A stretch of 64,000 nt of DNA from Apus apus (Eukaryota > Chordata > Aves > Apodiformes > Apodidae), in assembly GCF_020740795.1 (NCBI RefSeq), contig NC_067283.1, positions 111,587,706-111,651,705 on the forward strand, written 5' to 3'. How positions within the stretch are numbered: the first letter of the stretch is position 1; each line of letters starts with the position of its first letter. Under the pieces are notes generated by a model. It was not told the DNA's origin and made no database searches. It worked only from the letters and a program-made list of their open reading frames with translations. Positions 40,701 through 49,150 of the stretch are shown one piece after another. A program made the translations under genes and the position numbers.

Positions 40701-43700
40701 TACAGGGGCTCCTCGATATACTGCTACTGGCACTATTGTGCTTTCAATGCAAGACATCAATGACAATTGCCCAACTATTAATACTGAATTAAGGAAAGTA
40801 TGTATGCATTCCCCATCAGTGGTTATCACAGCAAAGTCTATGGATGGTAGTCAGTATGGTGCCCCCTTTACATTCAGCATACACGGTGAACCTCAAACTA
40901 CATGGATTATCAGATCAATAAATGGTAAATTAACCTGCATTTTATAACAGAATAAACCATAGCAATAAGCTCTTATCTAAGATAACAGATTAGAATAACC
41001 TTCCAGTTAAAAATAAAACAGTTATTAGAAACAATTATAATCTTACTGAAATGTGATTTTATGCTCATACAAATTCAAGAAGTTGCTCTGAACTTGCATA
41101 TATATGTATATGTGCATATATATATGTGTATATATATATATACCACATTAGAACTAGAATCAGAATCATTACATGTGTCTAATCTAGTTATCATCTTTTA
41201 AAGAAAATTAAAACCATACTGATAAAAATAGAGCAGCAAAACTGTACTTTACTTGAGTGTGGCTATGATAAGCACCTGTATTAGTTTAAATGTAATGTGA
41301 TAACTAAAAAAGAACAGCTTGATACCTTTTTATTTCTACATCTAAAAAATTCAAAGCATATGACAAAACTCTTAAGTTGATTTATTAGAGTATGAAGTTA
41401 TTAGTTAGCAGAGCTTCACTTATATGAGAGGCATATGAAAATGGCAAATAAAGATTACAGCTTATGCAATTTATTGTACAAATTATACTTACTTATTTCT
41501 CTAAGAAAAACATTTTAGCTAGTGCTCAGTGGAGCTTTTCCAGTTTCAACCAGTAGGACATGACAGACTAATGAATTAATCATTCATTACTAAATGTCAG
41601 AATTTGCATAACTTACTGTATGCATAGAAGGCTATGTTAAATGGTAAATACCACATTTACAACTATTCTTGTGTCTCCTATTTGTCCTAAACAGGAGGAA
41701 ATGTGTAATTTTATTTCAAAACCACTGAAAAACACATGTAAATTCCTTGTGACAGAAGAAAAAAAAAACATAAAACTTTTTTATGTTTACACTTGTGCAA
41801 ATGAAAAACGGGGAAAAAATGCTGTAGGTATAAGTGCATTTGCCCCTTTTATATTTCTCAGGTTAAAAAGAGATGACTAGACTGATCTGTCTCAGAAAAA
41901 TGCTGGCATAGACGAATATCATAAGTTTCAACTTTGAATAAGGACTGTAGAAATATAAGTAACTGAAGATCTTAGACTGGCAACATTTAGTCTTCATTCT
42001 GTTCTATGAACATTACTCACAAAAAAAGCATAGATCTGCATGGTATTTATAGTAATACCTTAATCTAAATATGTTTCTCCTTTTTTTTTTTTTTTCTCCA
42101 AAGCTTCCTCTGCAGAACTAGTGAGTCAGAGCTTTGATTTTTACCTGTATAGGATCTATATCAGTGTAAGAGATAGCCAAGGCCGACGCTGCCTTAAACC
42201 ACATGTAATTCCTGTGCAAGCTTGTCAGTGCGATAGTCGTAACTACTGCACCAGTGGGGCGACAAAAATAATTATCATTGGTGGTGGCAGCGCTGGTGGT
42301 GGCGGCACTGGTGGTGGCACTGGTGGTGGCACTGGTGGTGGCACTGGTGGTGGAGGCAGCGCTGGTGGTGGTGGCAGCGCTGGTGGTGATGGCAGCATGG
42401 GTGGCGGCGGCACTGGTGGTGCTGGTGGTGGGGGAGGTCAGGAAGGAGGTGGTGGTCCTGATGAGCCTGGAGAAAGACCACTCGATGACCGCACAGAGTG
42501 GCCGACTTACACTGATGCATATACTGATAGTGGAGACTATACAGGAGTCACTGGTGATTATAATGGAAACGGATATTACGGCAGAGATACCACATCTGCT
42601 ACCACACTAAGCGGCTCTGCCATTGGTCTGATGTTTCTTGGTGGATTAATATTTGTTCGTAAGTATAAAATTAAGAAAACCATTTTATTAATTTTCTAAA
42701 AAGTGCATTTTAAAATTCTAAAATAAGGTGATTTTTCTGGTTGGTTGTTAACCTCTTGGCTCCCATGGGCCATTTGACACAGGAAAAATTGTCTTTTAAA
42801 TTATAAGAATTTCTATATATTTTATATTCTACATATTTTTGTATATATTTCATTTTGAAAGAACTGTTTCCTTCCTAAGATTCAGGGCTTTGTTCCTAAG
42901 GTGTAATCCAGTTCTCAGACAATCAGTCAGGGTAAAAGTGTTTAGGAGAAGATTCAGAAGATTCCAGGCAAGAGATCCCTGTCACCTACACTTTGCAATT
43001 TGTATTTCTGTTACATTACTAAAAGAAACGGACAAGTATCAGCTCCAAACTGGGTATGAAAAGATGTAAAGAGTAAGTTTCCTTTGAACTCAAAAACAGA
43101 TTTCAGTAAATAGAGCAATAAATATAATTGTCTTACATTTTTAACCTTTTGGCTATTGCTGCCAAATATTACATTAAATAGAAAGAAGTAGCATTTGCAA
43201 CAACAGTATCAAAACAGATGGTTTCTTCTTATGTTATAGTATTTTTTAAGAAACGTGAGTTTCAGGGATAAGAATTAGTCGAGTTAGACTTTATGCAAGC
43301 AATTACTTCTCAGACCATGACAATCGTGATCATCTTTCCTTTACGGCCTGGGCATCAAGCAATCAAAGTCTTAACATTTCCTAATACATAAGTACTGACT
43401 ACAAAACCAGAGGAAACAACTTTTTCCACTGATTGAAGAGGGGAATTTGTATTGGGTTTTGATCTTTGACTAGCAGGAATCAATGAACACTGAGTTTTGA
43501 AGCTACAAAAGCCTGTTTTCTTTGTAGTTCTCAGATGGTTAATATTATAGGACAGTCAGCATTTCTGCCTTTGGAATTCTTTCCTAGTTAGTAGTCTGGA
43601 CTAAATATATCCTTAGTTGTGCAGTGTGAGGTAGCGCTTTGTACACTGTATAGCCCTTTCCAACTTCAGTTCACTTCGCTGTTAAACTGAGTTTTAGACG

Positions 43701-46700
43701 CTCTCCTTAGTCTGGTGCAGGCAACTGTCCCTCTGTGTTCCCTCTGCAGTGGTACAATGTTACTAACTTAGTCATCTAGGTTAAGGACCTAAAGACAGTG
43801 AGAATTAGTATTACAGTGCCTTGCTAAAACGACTGATGTTTTCAATGTTGTTGTTTAAAGCATTTAGTACTTTTCAACACTGAGTCCATGGAACAACTAA
43901 GCATAATACAACACACTGGGAAAGCTGAGTCACTCTGTGTATTCAATTGTTAAAACTGGGGTTTGGGATTTGCCTCTACTGTTTTTTCAAATCAGGTATT
44001 ATATATATGTGATCTGAAAATGGGAATGGAGGCTTAGCCAAAGATCACTATGGCCAGGTGAATATCCCTCCACTGATTCTCATGTCTATTATTACTAATG
44101 TGTATTTCTTTTCAATTACTACATCTGAAGAGACAAATGTATGCTTACATATCAAGAATGAATTCCACCAAATGCTATATGTAGCAAGACTGGTTCTGTT
44201 TGTTCTATTTTCATATGCAACTTATATTCATTCAACTGAGATAGATCAAAGTTTGTTCCCAGGTGTATAGGCATGAATTTGGAGTAACAGCCCTACTCCA
44301 CCCCTGCTTTGCTCTGCTATAACTAAAGGTACAAATGATTCTGAATTTCCAAATACATACATTTCCAAAAGCAGCTAATGATTTTTAAAGCTACACTTGC
44401 CAGCTCCTTGGTTTAAAACATTTTAAAACACATAGTTTCAAAAGTACTTGAGCACCTGCCCTCTGGGAAAAGCAGCTATTCCTGGAGGAAGAGATGTCCT
44501 AAATCCCTGTTTCCTGTTTCTTTCCTCTTAAGTGATTCCAATTTTGATGTCAATGAGCGACTGTTGTGGCTGTGGACCTGGTGCTGCAGGTGGAGTTGGA
44601 ACTGGATTTGAACCTGTTCCTGAATGCACAGAAGGGGCAATTCATCCATGGGGAATAGAAGGTGCACAGCCTGAGGACAGGGTCAGTACACCCCACGTTT
44701 CTAAAACTTGCAGTAAAACCTATTTACAGAAAATACTTCATTTGACTTGAATCACGCAAGTGATAGTAGTATTGTCTCGTCAGCTAAAAAAAAGCCTGGC
44801 ATTGTCAACTGTTCCCAGGCAGACATGAAAGGTGATTCTTAATAAACATTTGCAGTTGGAGTTTGTGTGGTTTAAGTTATGCTCAGTTAGTTTAGCCCAA
44901 CAGTTTTGTGTTACTAGTCCCTCAGCTGAAACACAGTAACTAGCCTGCTTTTTCATTGCAAAGTGGGAGAAGCTGACACAATCTTCCCTTTTAACTTGAC
45001 AATGAAAAAAATTCAGATAGGGTGTCTTTTGGGGGTGTTGTGAGTTTTTGTTTGTTTGTTTTTATGGAGATGGTAATTAATAACTATCATTAACATTTTA
45101 GACTGCTAGTTCCTTAACATGATTTACAAAGTCTGGGTCTTCATATGTGAATTTCAAAGTTATAATTTAAGGAGTCAAAATGTTGTTTTCCAGGATGTCT
45201 CACACATTCTTGGCCCAACAACAGCTCCGGGAGGTGATTTTTGTGAACCCTCTGGTAAGCAGATCCTACAATTTTATTTGTAAACCATCATAAAGCTATC
45301 TTTCCAGGCTCCACTTCCCACAAGGGGGAAAAGGACCAGTCACATAGCCATTTAGTTACTGACAGTTTGTGCACTAGCCTAGACAAAAAGCTGATACATA
45401 GCACAGTGAATTTATGCTTCTGAGGTAAGGTTATCCCAATAATTTGATGGCAAGAGAGAATAAATCAAGCTCTGCAGTGCCACTTTCTCTCTTTCCCCAT
45501 TCCTTACTCCAAAACAGGAAGGAAGGTTGCTGGCACAAATCCATTTTCTCTATCGTCTGACAGGAAAAAATGTCACTCTGCAAGACAGAGCTTCAGTGAT
45601 TACTGTTGATTATTAAAAAATGTTCTCATCCTTAAGGTAAAATCAAATGAGAGCATTTTGGGGCACAAATATGAATTAAGAGTCTTCATTCTCAGGGAAG
45701 TTCTGCTGCCATGAAAATTTAAAATTTTAAGATGTATTTACTTTGTATCAACTGTTCTGTCATATTATGGTGAAAGCCTCTTGTTCAAATTCTATAAACT
45801 AATGAGATTAAATGAAAAAAAAAAAAAAGTAAGTTAGCTTATGTTTCTTAATGTCCACATAGTCAAGACTACTGCATGCAATTTTCTTATCATATTGCAT
45901 GCTGATATTTAAGGTCACTCATTCTTTGTTATCATATATGAAAAAATCTGGAGAAGATAAAATCTTGTGTGACTTTACCCTTTATAGTAAAGATCATTTT
46001 CATTCTGCATTATGAGCACTGGTGATTATTATGATCAGTTGTTTTCTCCCAAATCTCCCTTACAATCTAATGAATAGAAAATGTGAAAGGAGTTACAAAG
46101 CTATTTTTTTAGAAACGAGTTTAAAGCAAAACAATGCTAACCCTGAAGTGATCATAAATATACATTATGTATTTGCATAAGTATCCATAAGCATGATCTG
46201 ATTTTCTACTGCAAATCCCATGACAGCATATATGTACACCAGACAGGAATTTCTTCAGCCAATTACACAAGTAAACCATAGATTTCCTAAAGCACATATG
46301 CACATGCAGCCTAGCCTCAAGACTAAAAATCAAGGTCTTATATGTCTATTAATGTGCACATAATATTTATTGCAGTTTCAGAGTTTTGCACATGTGAATG
46401 GATCTGTGACTGAAATTAGTCTACAATACCTTTAGAAACTCAGTAGTGTCAGTGTCCCATTTGTAAGAACAAATGGCAAATCCTGTGCAAATTTTTGCAG
46501 AGCACAGGAAGGATGTTTCTCTTTTTCTGCTTTCAGATATATATACAAACACATATGGAGGAGGAGGAGGAGTAGCTTCTGGTGTTGAAGAAACTACAGG
46601 AGTTGGCTATGGCACTGGTACTGGTTATGGAACAGCTGGAGGAATTTCTGGAACAGGAGAAGTAAAAGGATCAATTGGAGGAACAATAAAAGAGTACCGA

Positions 46701-49150
46701 GAAGGAGGGGTGAACATGGCATTCCTAGATAACTACTTCTCTGAGGTAAATCCCTGATCTTCCTTGCATTCTGTGAGCCTACACTTAGATACTCTTCCCC
46801 AGGTTACATAGTGGAAATCCACAATAACTCCACTCAAATTGAAACTTCCATGATATAAGACTGGTGTGAGAACAAAGCTGACTGTACTAGTAGGAAAAAC
46901 TGCAACACTAGTAGTAGATACTAGCTGCTGGCATAGTAGTTTTGATTGCTCAATACGCTTTTTGTAAAACTGATGGACACAGTGCAGTTATGGATAGCGA
47001 GCAATTAAATTATTTCAGCTTCCTAAGTGACAACCAAATGTATATATTTGCCATCTTTTTCAGTGCATATATAGACAATAACTTTGTGAATTTGTTCACA
47101 TGTACTTCCTGTACAGCTTGTTGAATGAAGTGACTTTGACCCTTAAAGAACCGTGAATACCAGTTCACTTCCTGCCTTATCTTTATTGCCATTTCTGTTC
47201 CCGAAAAGACTTGTAAACTGCAAGTGACACAAATATGCAGTTTTGTAATTGGTTACATATTAATTAGGCTTTACATATGGAATGAAAAAATTATGTGGAG
47301 TTACATGATTAAGATTAGTGGGATGTCGTTTCATAATTAGCATGAGTTGTGAGGCATGAATACTATAATTGCATATGTCACCAAAGTATCAATTCATATA
47401 TAAGGATTGCTGTATTTTAAAATCTAAACAAGATTCAGTGGAGGAGAGAACAGAGCAGTCCTGAAGTCCTGAGCATGGACTTCTGTCACACTGCCTATGT
47501 ATTACCTGTCTGCCAGACACGGGGCCTCAGAGATTACCACTCCTGCTGACCATCTCAATCTCCAATGCTCTGCCTTTTCCTCCTGAGCCTCCCCCTCTGT
47601 CCTTCACTGCTTCCTCCAATGTCACCTCTCACTCACTTTAAATTCTCCTCTTTCCTGACCAATCACTCTGCGCTGACCCCCTTACCATCCCCAAGGCCAT
47701 CACAAATCAGTGATCTACATCCTGCTCAAAACAGATTCCCAAGCCTTTCGCACTGTGACCAACCTTCTGGGCCATGCCCTCTGTCCTGGCCTCTCCACTG
47801 CTCCCCTCGCCATCCTGCTTCACTCCTCTTCCTACCACTTCATCTGGACGTTGCTACTCAAAGAGTACATTCATTCACCCATCCTGTTTGCTCTCTCCCT
47901 TCACCCCACAGTCAGACCCACTGAGAGCAGACCAAATTCGAGATGCTAAGTGTTTGCAGAAACAAGAATAAAATGTCAGTAACATATGAATAAAACTTAT
48001 TTCAAGGTCACAAAAATGTTGATGATGTAATTTGCCCAGCTGATGCCCTGTTTTTCAGCTGGGCCTCACTGCGGTTGAGGCACCCTTACTTACTTTCACC
48101 CTTACATGAGTCTTCATGGTTAAAAACCTGATGGGAAGTCACTCAATTCTACTTTTTTTCTGATTTTGCCATCTACAGAAAGCATTTGTGTATGCAGATG
48201 AAGATGAAGGTCGGCCAGCAAATGACTGCCTATTAATATATGATCATGAAGGAGTTGGTACCCCTGTTGGCTCTGTGGGTTGCTGCAGCTTTATTGGAGA
48301 AGACATAGATGAAACATATTTGGATACATTAGGACCAAAATTTAAGACGCTGGCAGAGATCTGTCTGGGCAAAGAAATTGAACCTTTCCCTGATGTCAAC
48401 CCACCCTGGTCAGGAGTTAACATCACCTTTCCCAATCCTGAAAGTGATCTAAACCTCCCACCACCTGGAACCACCATCATTGTCAATGGAAGTGCACCCA
48501 TGCCTCCTCCAGTTGGCACCACAACGGTTGTTACTGAAAACACCTACACATCTGGGTCAACCATACAAACCCAGAGGCCAATGCCAGATCCCTTGCTTCA
48601 CGGCAACATGACGGTGACTGAGACCTACACCTCTGGCTCCCCCTCTCTTTGTGTTGACCCTCTGAGAGCATCCAACGTTGTTGTAACAGAAAGGGTTGTT
48701 GGTCCTGCATCTGCCTCTGATTTGCGTGGCATGTTAGATATCCCAGATCTCGCAGATGGGTCCAATGTTATCGTCACAGAAAGAGTTATTGCACCTAACT
48801 CTAGGCTCCCAACCTCTCTGAGCATTCCCGATTTGGTAGATGGGTCAAATGTGGTGGTGACAGAAAGGGTGTTCAGGCCTGCCTCTGGCATGCCAGGCAG
48901 CTTAATAAATATTCCCTCGGAGTTATCGAATGCCCACAACGTGGTGGTCACTGAGAGGGTAGTGTCAGGGTCTGGGATGAGCAGCCTGGGGGGGACAAGC
49001 CTAGGTGGAGCAAATCTGGGAGGCCTGGGCAGTGCAGGTCAGATGCTTAGTGCTGACTGTCACCTTGGCCAGGCGATTGGCACAGCATCCCCTGGCACCT
49101 CCCGGAGAAGAGTGACAAAGTACAGCACTGTGCAGTACTCCAGTCAGTAA
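28660..49150 (+). CDS. DSG4: Desmoglein (DSG1/DSG4-type desmosomal cadherin), 16 coding exons, complete
   Basis: Desmogleins are single-pass calcium-dependent cadherins that join neighbouring epithelial cells in desmosomes and bind plakoglobin and plakophilins inside. Coding exons: 28660-28707, 35184-35219, 35596-35724, 36423-36578, 36726-36873, 37767-37930, 38218-38352, 38890-39075, 39252-39511, 40421-40563, 40706-40924, 42104-42658, 44533-44681, 45194-45254, 46537-46745, 48179-49150. All have AG/GT borders and compatible phases; the joined frame is 1,189 codons. Layout: signal peptide 1-24, propeptide to R48 (RRQKR), EC1-EC4 about 49-489, Cys-containing anchor 490-600, Gly-rich block 601-659, transmembrane helix about 714-733, catenin-binding segment about 855-925, repeat-unit domain 1009-1128, Gly/Ser-rich end. 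It is longer than human DSG1/DSG4 (about 1,040-1,050), partly from the Gly block. The ectodomain and catenin site look most like DSG4/DSG3, the repeats and C-terminus like DSG1, so orthology is probably to the whole DSG1/3/4 group and the symbol is provisional. Confidence 0.93.
28708..35183 (+). other. Desmoglein intron 1, no other feature seen
   Basis: A 6.5-kb first intron. Nothing coding was recognised, and no CR1 copy was seen despite several elsewhere. The longest plus frame (32,421-32,774, 117 codons) has no known motif. An A-rich run lies at about 34,957-34,974. First introns of epithelial genes often hold enhancers, but no specific site can be shown here. Confidence 0.6.
35184..35219 (+). 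CDS. DSG4: Desmoglein coding exon 2 (end of signal peptide)
   Basis: A 36-nt exon between CTTGCAG and GTAATA encodes [12 protein letters not shown]. The 36-nt size is the desmoglein exon 2 size. Joined to exon 1 it completes a hydrophobic signal peptide, with probable cleavage after STG (residue 24). Confidence 0.88.
35596..35724 (+). CDS. DSG4: Desmoglein coding exon 3 (propeptide and mature N-terminus)
   Basis: Encodes residues 29-71: VKEWDENG..., the furin-type site RRQKR (44-48), then the mature start [21 protein letters not shown]50 is the second mature residue, the strand-swapping Trp of cadherins. The acceptor (CTCTGTTAAAG) has a poor pyrimidine tract, but the following VKE matches the exon start of mammalian DSG4. 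Donor GTAAGT. Confidence 0.93.
36423..36578 (+). CDS. DSG4: Desmoglein coding exon 4 (EC1)
   Basis: Encodes residues 72-123, including [14 protein letters not shown], the conserved N-glycosylation site N109-I-T and the calcium-binding DRE in SIVDREVTP. The GIDRPPYG form matches DSG4 rather than DSG1/DSG3 (GIDQPP). Acceptor TTGTAG, donor GTAAGT. Confidence 0.95.
36726..36873 (+). CDS. DSG4: Desmoglein coding exon 5 (end of EC1, linker)
   Basis: Encodes residues 124-173 with [19 protein letters not shown]; the EC1-EC2 calcium linker DINDN is at 149-153. The segment aligned with the cell-adhesion-recognition RAL of mammalian desmogleins (CRALN) reads CFAKH here (126-130), with one extra residue after it. 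Ends in phase 1; donor GTAAGT. Confidence 0.94.
36874..37766 (+). other. Desmoglein intron 5
   Basis: An 893-bp AT-rich intron. No repeat or gene recognised. Confidence 0.6.
37767..37930 (+). CDS. DSG4: Desmoglein coding exon 6 (EC2)
   Basis: Encodes [20 protein letters not shown], then [19 protein letters not shown] and ends with LDRE, all typical of desmoglein EC2 (calcium motifs DAD and DRE). Acceptor ATTTTTAG, donor GTAACA. Confidence 0.95.
38218..38352 (+). CDS. DSG4: Desmoglein coding exon 7 (end of EC2, linker)
   Basis: Encodes residues 228-272 with [11 protein letters not shown], the CxC pair (C252, C254) and the EC2-EC3 linker DVNDNFP (260-266). Acceptor CTATGACAG, donor GTAAGT. 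Phase 0 at both ends. Confidence 0.95.
38353..38889 (+). other. Desmoglein intron 7
   Basis: A 537-bp intron with no recognised feature. The frame at 38,763-38,957 reads through the acceptor out of the true phase. Confidence 0.6.
38890..39075 (+). CDS. DSG4: Desmoglein coding exon 8 (EC3)
   Basis: Encodes residues 273-334: [37 protein letters not shown] and NQGILRVIK. The LSSELLR and TDNWLA strings match DSG3/DSG4 more than DSG1. Acceptor TCATTCCAG, donor GTATGG. Confidence 0.95.
39252..39511 (+). CDS. DSG4: Desmoglein coding exon 9 (end of EC3, start of EC4)
   Basis: Begins ELNYE (335-339); the family form is LDYE, so an acidic calcium-motif residue is Asn (N337). It continues with [13 protein letters not shown], the non-canonical EC3-EC4 linker [11 protein letters not shown] (desmogleins lack DxNDN here) and [13 protein letters not shown], which matches DSG3/DSG4. 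Ends in phase 2; donor GTAAGC. Confidence 0.95.
39512..40420 (+). other. Desmoglein intron 9
   Basis: A 909-bp AT-rich intron with no recognised element. Confidence 0.6.
40421..40563 (+). CDS. DSG4: Desmoglein coding exon 10 (EC4)
   Basis: Encodes [20 protein letters not shown], then [20 protein letters not shown] and AEVLAITR. It corresponds to the EC4 strands of DSG3/DSG4 (YIIGHDAGSWL..., YTAEILAID in DSG4). Acceptor CCAAATACAG, donor GTAAGA, ending in phase 1. Confidence 0.94.
40706..40924 (+). CDS. DSG4: Desmoglein coding exon 11 (end of EC4, extracellular anchor)
   Basis: Encodes [21 protein letters not shown] (linker DINDN at 485-489), [19 protein letters not shown] and [17 protein letters not shown]. 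The two cysteines and SPSVV are features of the DSG3/DSG4 anchor domain; DSG1 lost this Cys-rich form. Acceptor TTTTTACAG, donor GTAAAT, ending in phase 1. Confidence 0.93.
40925..42103 (+). other. Desmoglein intron 11
   Basis: A 1.18-kb AT-rich intron containing a TA/TG dinucleotide microsatellite at 41,099-41,142 and a long T-tract before its acceptor. Confidence 0.6.
41099..41142. repeat. (TA)n/(TG)n dinucleotide microsatellite
   Basis: An imperfect TATATG/TATA array of about 44 bp inside intron 11. Confidence 0.85.
42104..42658 (+). CDS. DSG4: Desmoglein coding exon 12 (anchor, Gly-rich stalk, start of membrane helix)
   Basis: Encodes residues 542-726. The first part continues the anchor domain (VRDSQGRRC, then the CQCDSRNYC motif matching CQCDNRGIC of DSG3). 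A Gly-rich block at 601-659 (G with T, S, A) follows, then an acidic and Tyr/Asp/Gly/Thr-rich stretch at about 660-710, then the membrane helix start [13 protein letters not shown]. The usual mammalian exon has only a short spacer here. A T20 run with one break precedes the acceptor CCAAAG; donor GTAAGT. Confidence 0.93.
42280..42456 (+). repeat. Coding minisatellite for the Gly-rich stalk
   Basis: GC-rich tandem array inside exon 12: four near-perfect 12-bp GGTGGTGGCACT units (GGGT) flanked by 18-bp-like units GGTGGTGGTGGCAGCGCT (GGGGSA). All units are multiples of three, so the frame stays open. Base composition differs sharply from the AT-rich surroundings. Expect length variation between alleles and species. 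Confidence 0.92.
42659..44532 (+). other. Desmoglein intron 12
   Basis: A 1.87-kb intron that splits the membrane helix between V726 and L727. No repeat or gene recognised. Confidence 0.6.
44533..44681 (+). CDS. DSG4: Desmoglein coding exon 13 (membrane helix end, juxtamembrane)
   Basis: Encodes [20 protein letters not shown] (end of the helix and the palmitoylation-type Cys cluster at about 737-740), then [20 protein letters not shown] and AQPEDR, as in desmogleins. Acceptor CTCTTAAG; the donor GTCAGT is the weakest in the gene. Ends at R776. Confidence 0.94.
44682..46536 (+). other. Desmoglein introns 13 and 14
   Basis: Apart from exon 14 (45,194-45,254) nothing is recognised in this stretch; a poly(A) run lies at about 45,814-45,828. 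Confidence 0.55.
45194..45254 (+). CDS. DSG4: Desmoglein coding exon 14 (cytoplasmic)
   Basis: A 61-nt exon encoding [20 protein letters not shown], which aligns with the short EITNICVPPVTANGADFMESS-type exon of mammalian desmogleins. Acceptor TTTTCCAG, donor GTAAGC, ending in phase 1. Confidence 0.9.
46537..46745 (+). CDS. DSG4: Desmoglein coding exon 15 (Gly-rich cytoplasmic part, catenin-binding start)
   Basis: Encodes [19 protein letters not shown] (family form CTNTYA...), a Gly/Tyr/Thr-rich linker ([13 protein letters not shown]), then [18 protein letters not shown], the start of the plakoglobin-binding intracellular catenin-site segment. Acceptor CTGCTTTCAG, donor GTAAAT. Ends at E866, phase 0. 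Confidence 0.94.
46746..48178 (+). other. Desmoglein intron 15 with a C/T-rich insert
   Basis: A 1.43-kb intron. From about 47,440 to 47,960 the composition changes to C/T-rich (CTCC, CCTC, CACTC strings), unlike its AT-rich flanks. Three plus frames stay open in the block only because stop codons are rare in such composition. It may be an unrecognised retroposed insert; no terminal repeats or target duplications were found. Confidence 0.45.
48179..49150 (+). CDS. DSG4: Desmoglein coding exon 16 (catenin site, repeat-unit domain, C-terminus)
   Basis: Encodes residues 867-1189. [20 protein letters not shown], then [16 protein letters not shown], is almost the DSG4 catenin-binding sequence. 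Repeat-unit-domain motifs follow: NMTVTETY (1009), NVVVTERV (1032), NVIVTERV (1062), NVVVTERV (1090), NVVVTERV (1120). A short Gly/Leu/Ser-rich terminal domain ([16 protein letters not shown]) and the end [14 protein letters not shown] match DSG1. The stop is TAA at 49,148-49,150; acceptor ATCTACAG. Confidence 0.97.
   Translation, partial: KAFVYADEDEGRPANDCLLIYDHEGVGTPVGSVGCCSFIGEDIDETYLDTLGPKFKTLAEICLGKEIEPFPDVNPPWSGVNITFPNPESDLNLPPPGTTIIVNGSAPMPPPVGTTTVVTENTYTSGSTIQTQRPMPDPLLHGNMTVTETYTSGSPSLCVDPLRASNVVVTERVVGPASASDLRGMLDIPDLADGSNVIVTERVIAPNSRLPTSLSIPDLVDGSNVVVTERVFRPASGMPGSLINIPSELSNAHNVVVTERVVSGSGMSSLGGTSLGGANLGGLGSAGQMLSADCHLGQAIGTASPGTSRRRVTKYSTVQYSSQ

Noticed and set aside
42275..42520. 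Antisense His/Gln/Cys-rich frame over exon 12
   Set aside because: It is only the reverse complement of the Gly minisatellite; the sense frame is supported by flanking desmoglein sequence and splice sites.
42278..42610. Val/Ala-rich frame in another plus phase over the minisatellite
   Set aside because: A by-product of the GGTGGTGGC repeat read out of phase; it does not connect to the neighbouring exons in phase.
47565..47924. 119-codon plus frame in intron 15
   Set aside because: All three plus frames are open in the C/T-rich block, which shows the openness comes from composition rather than coding.
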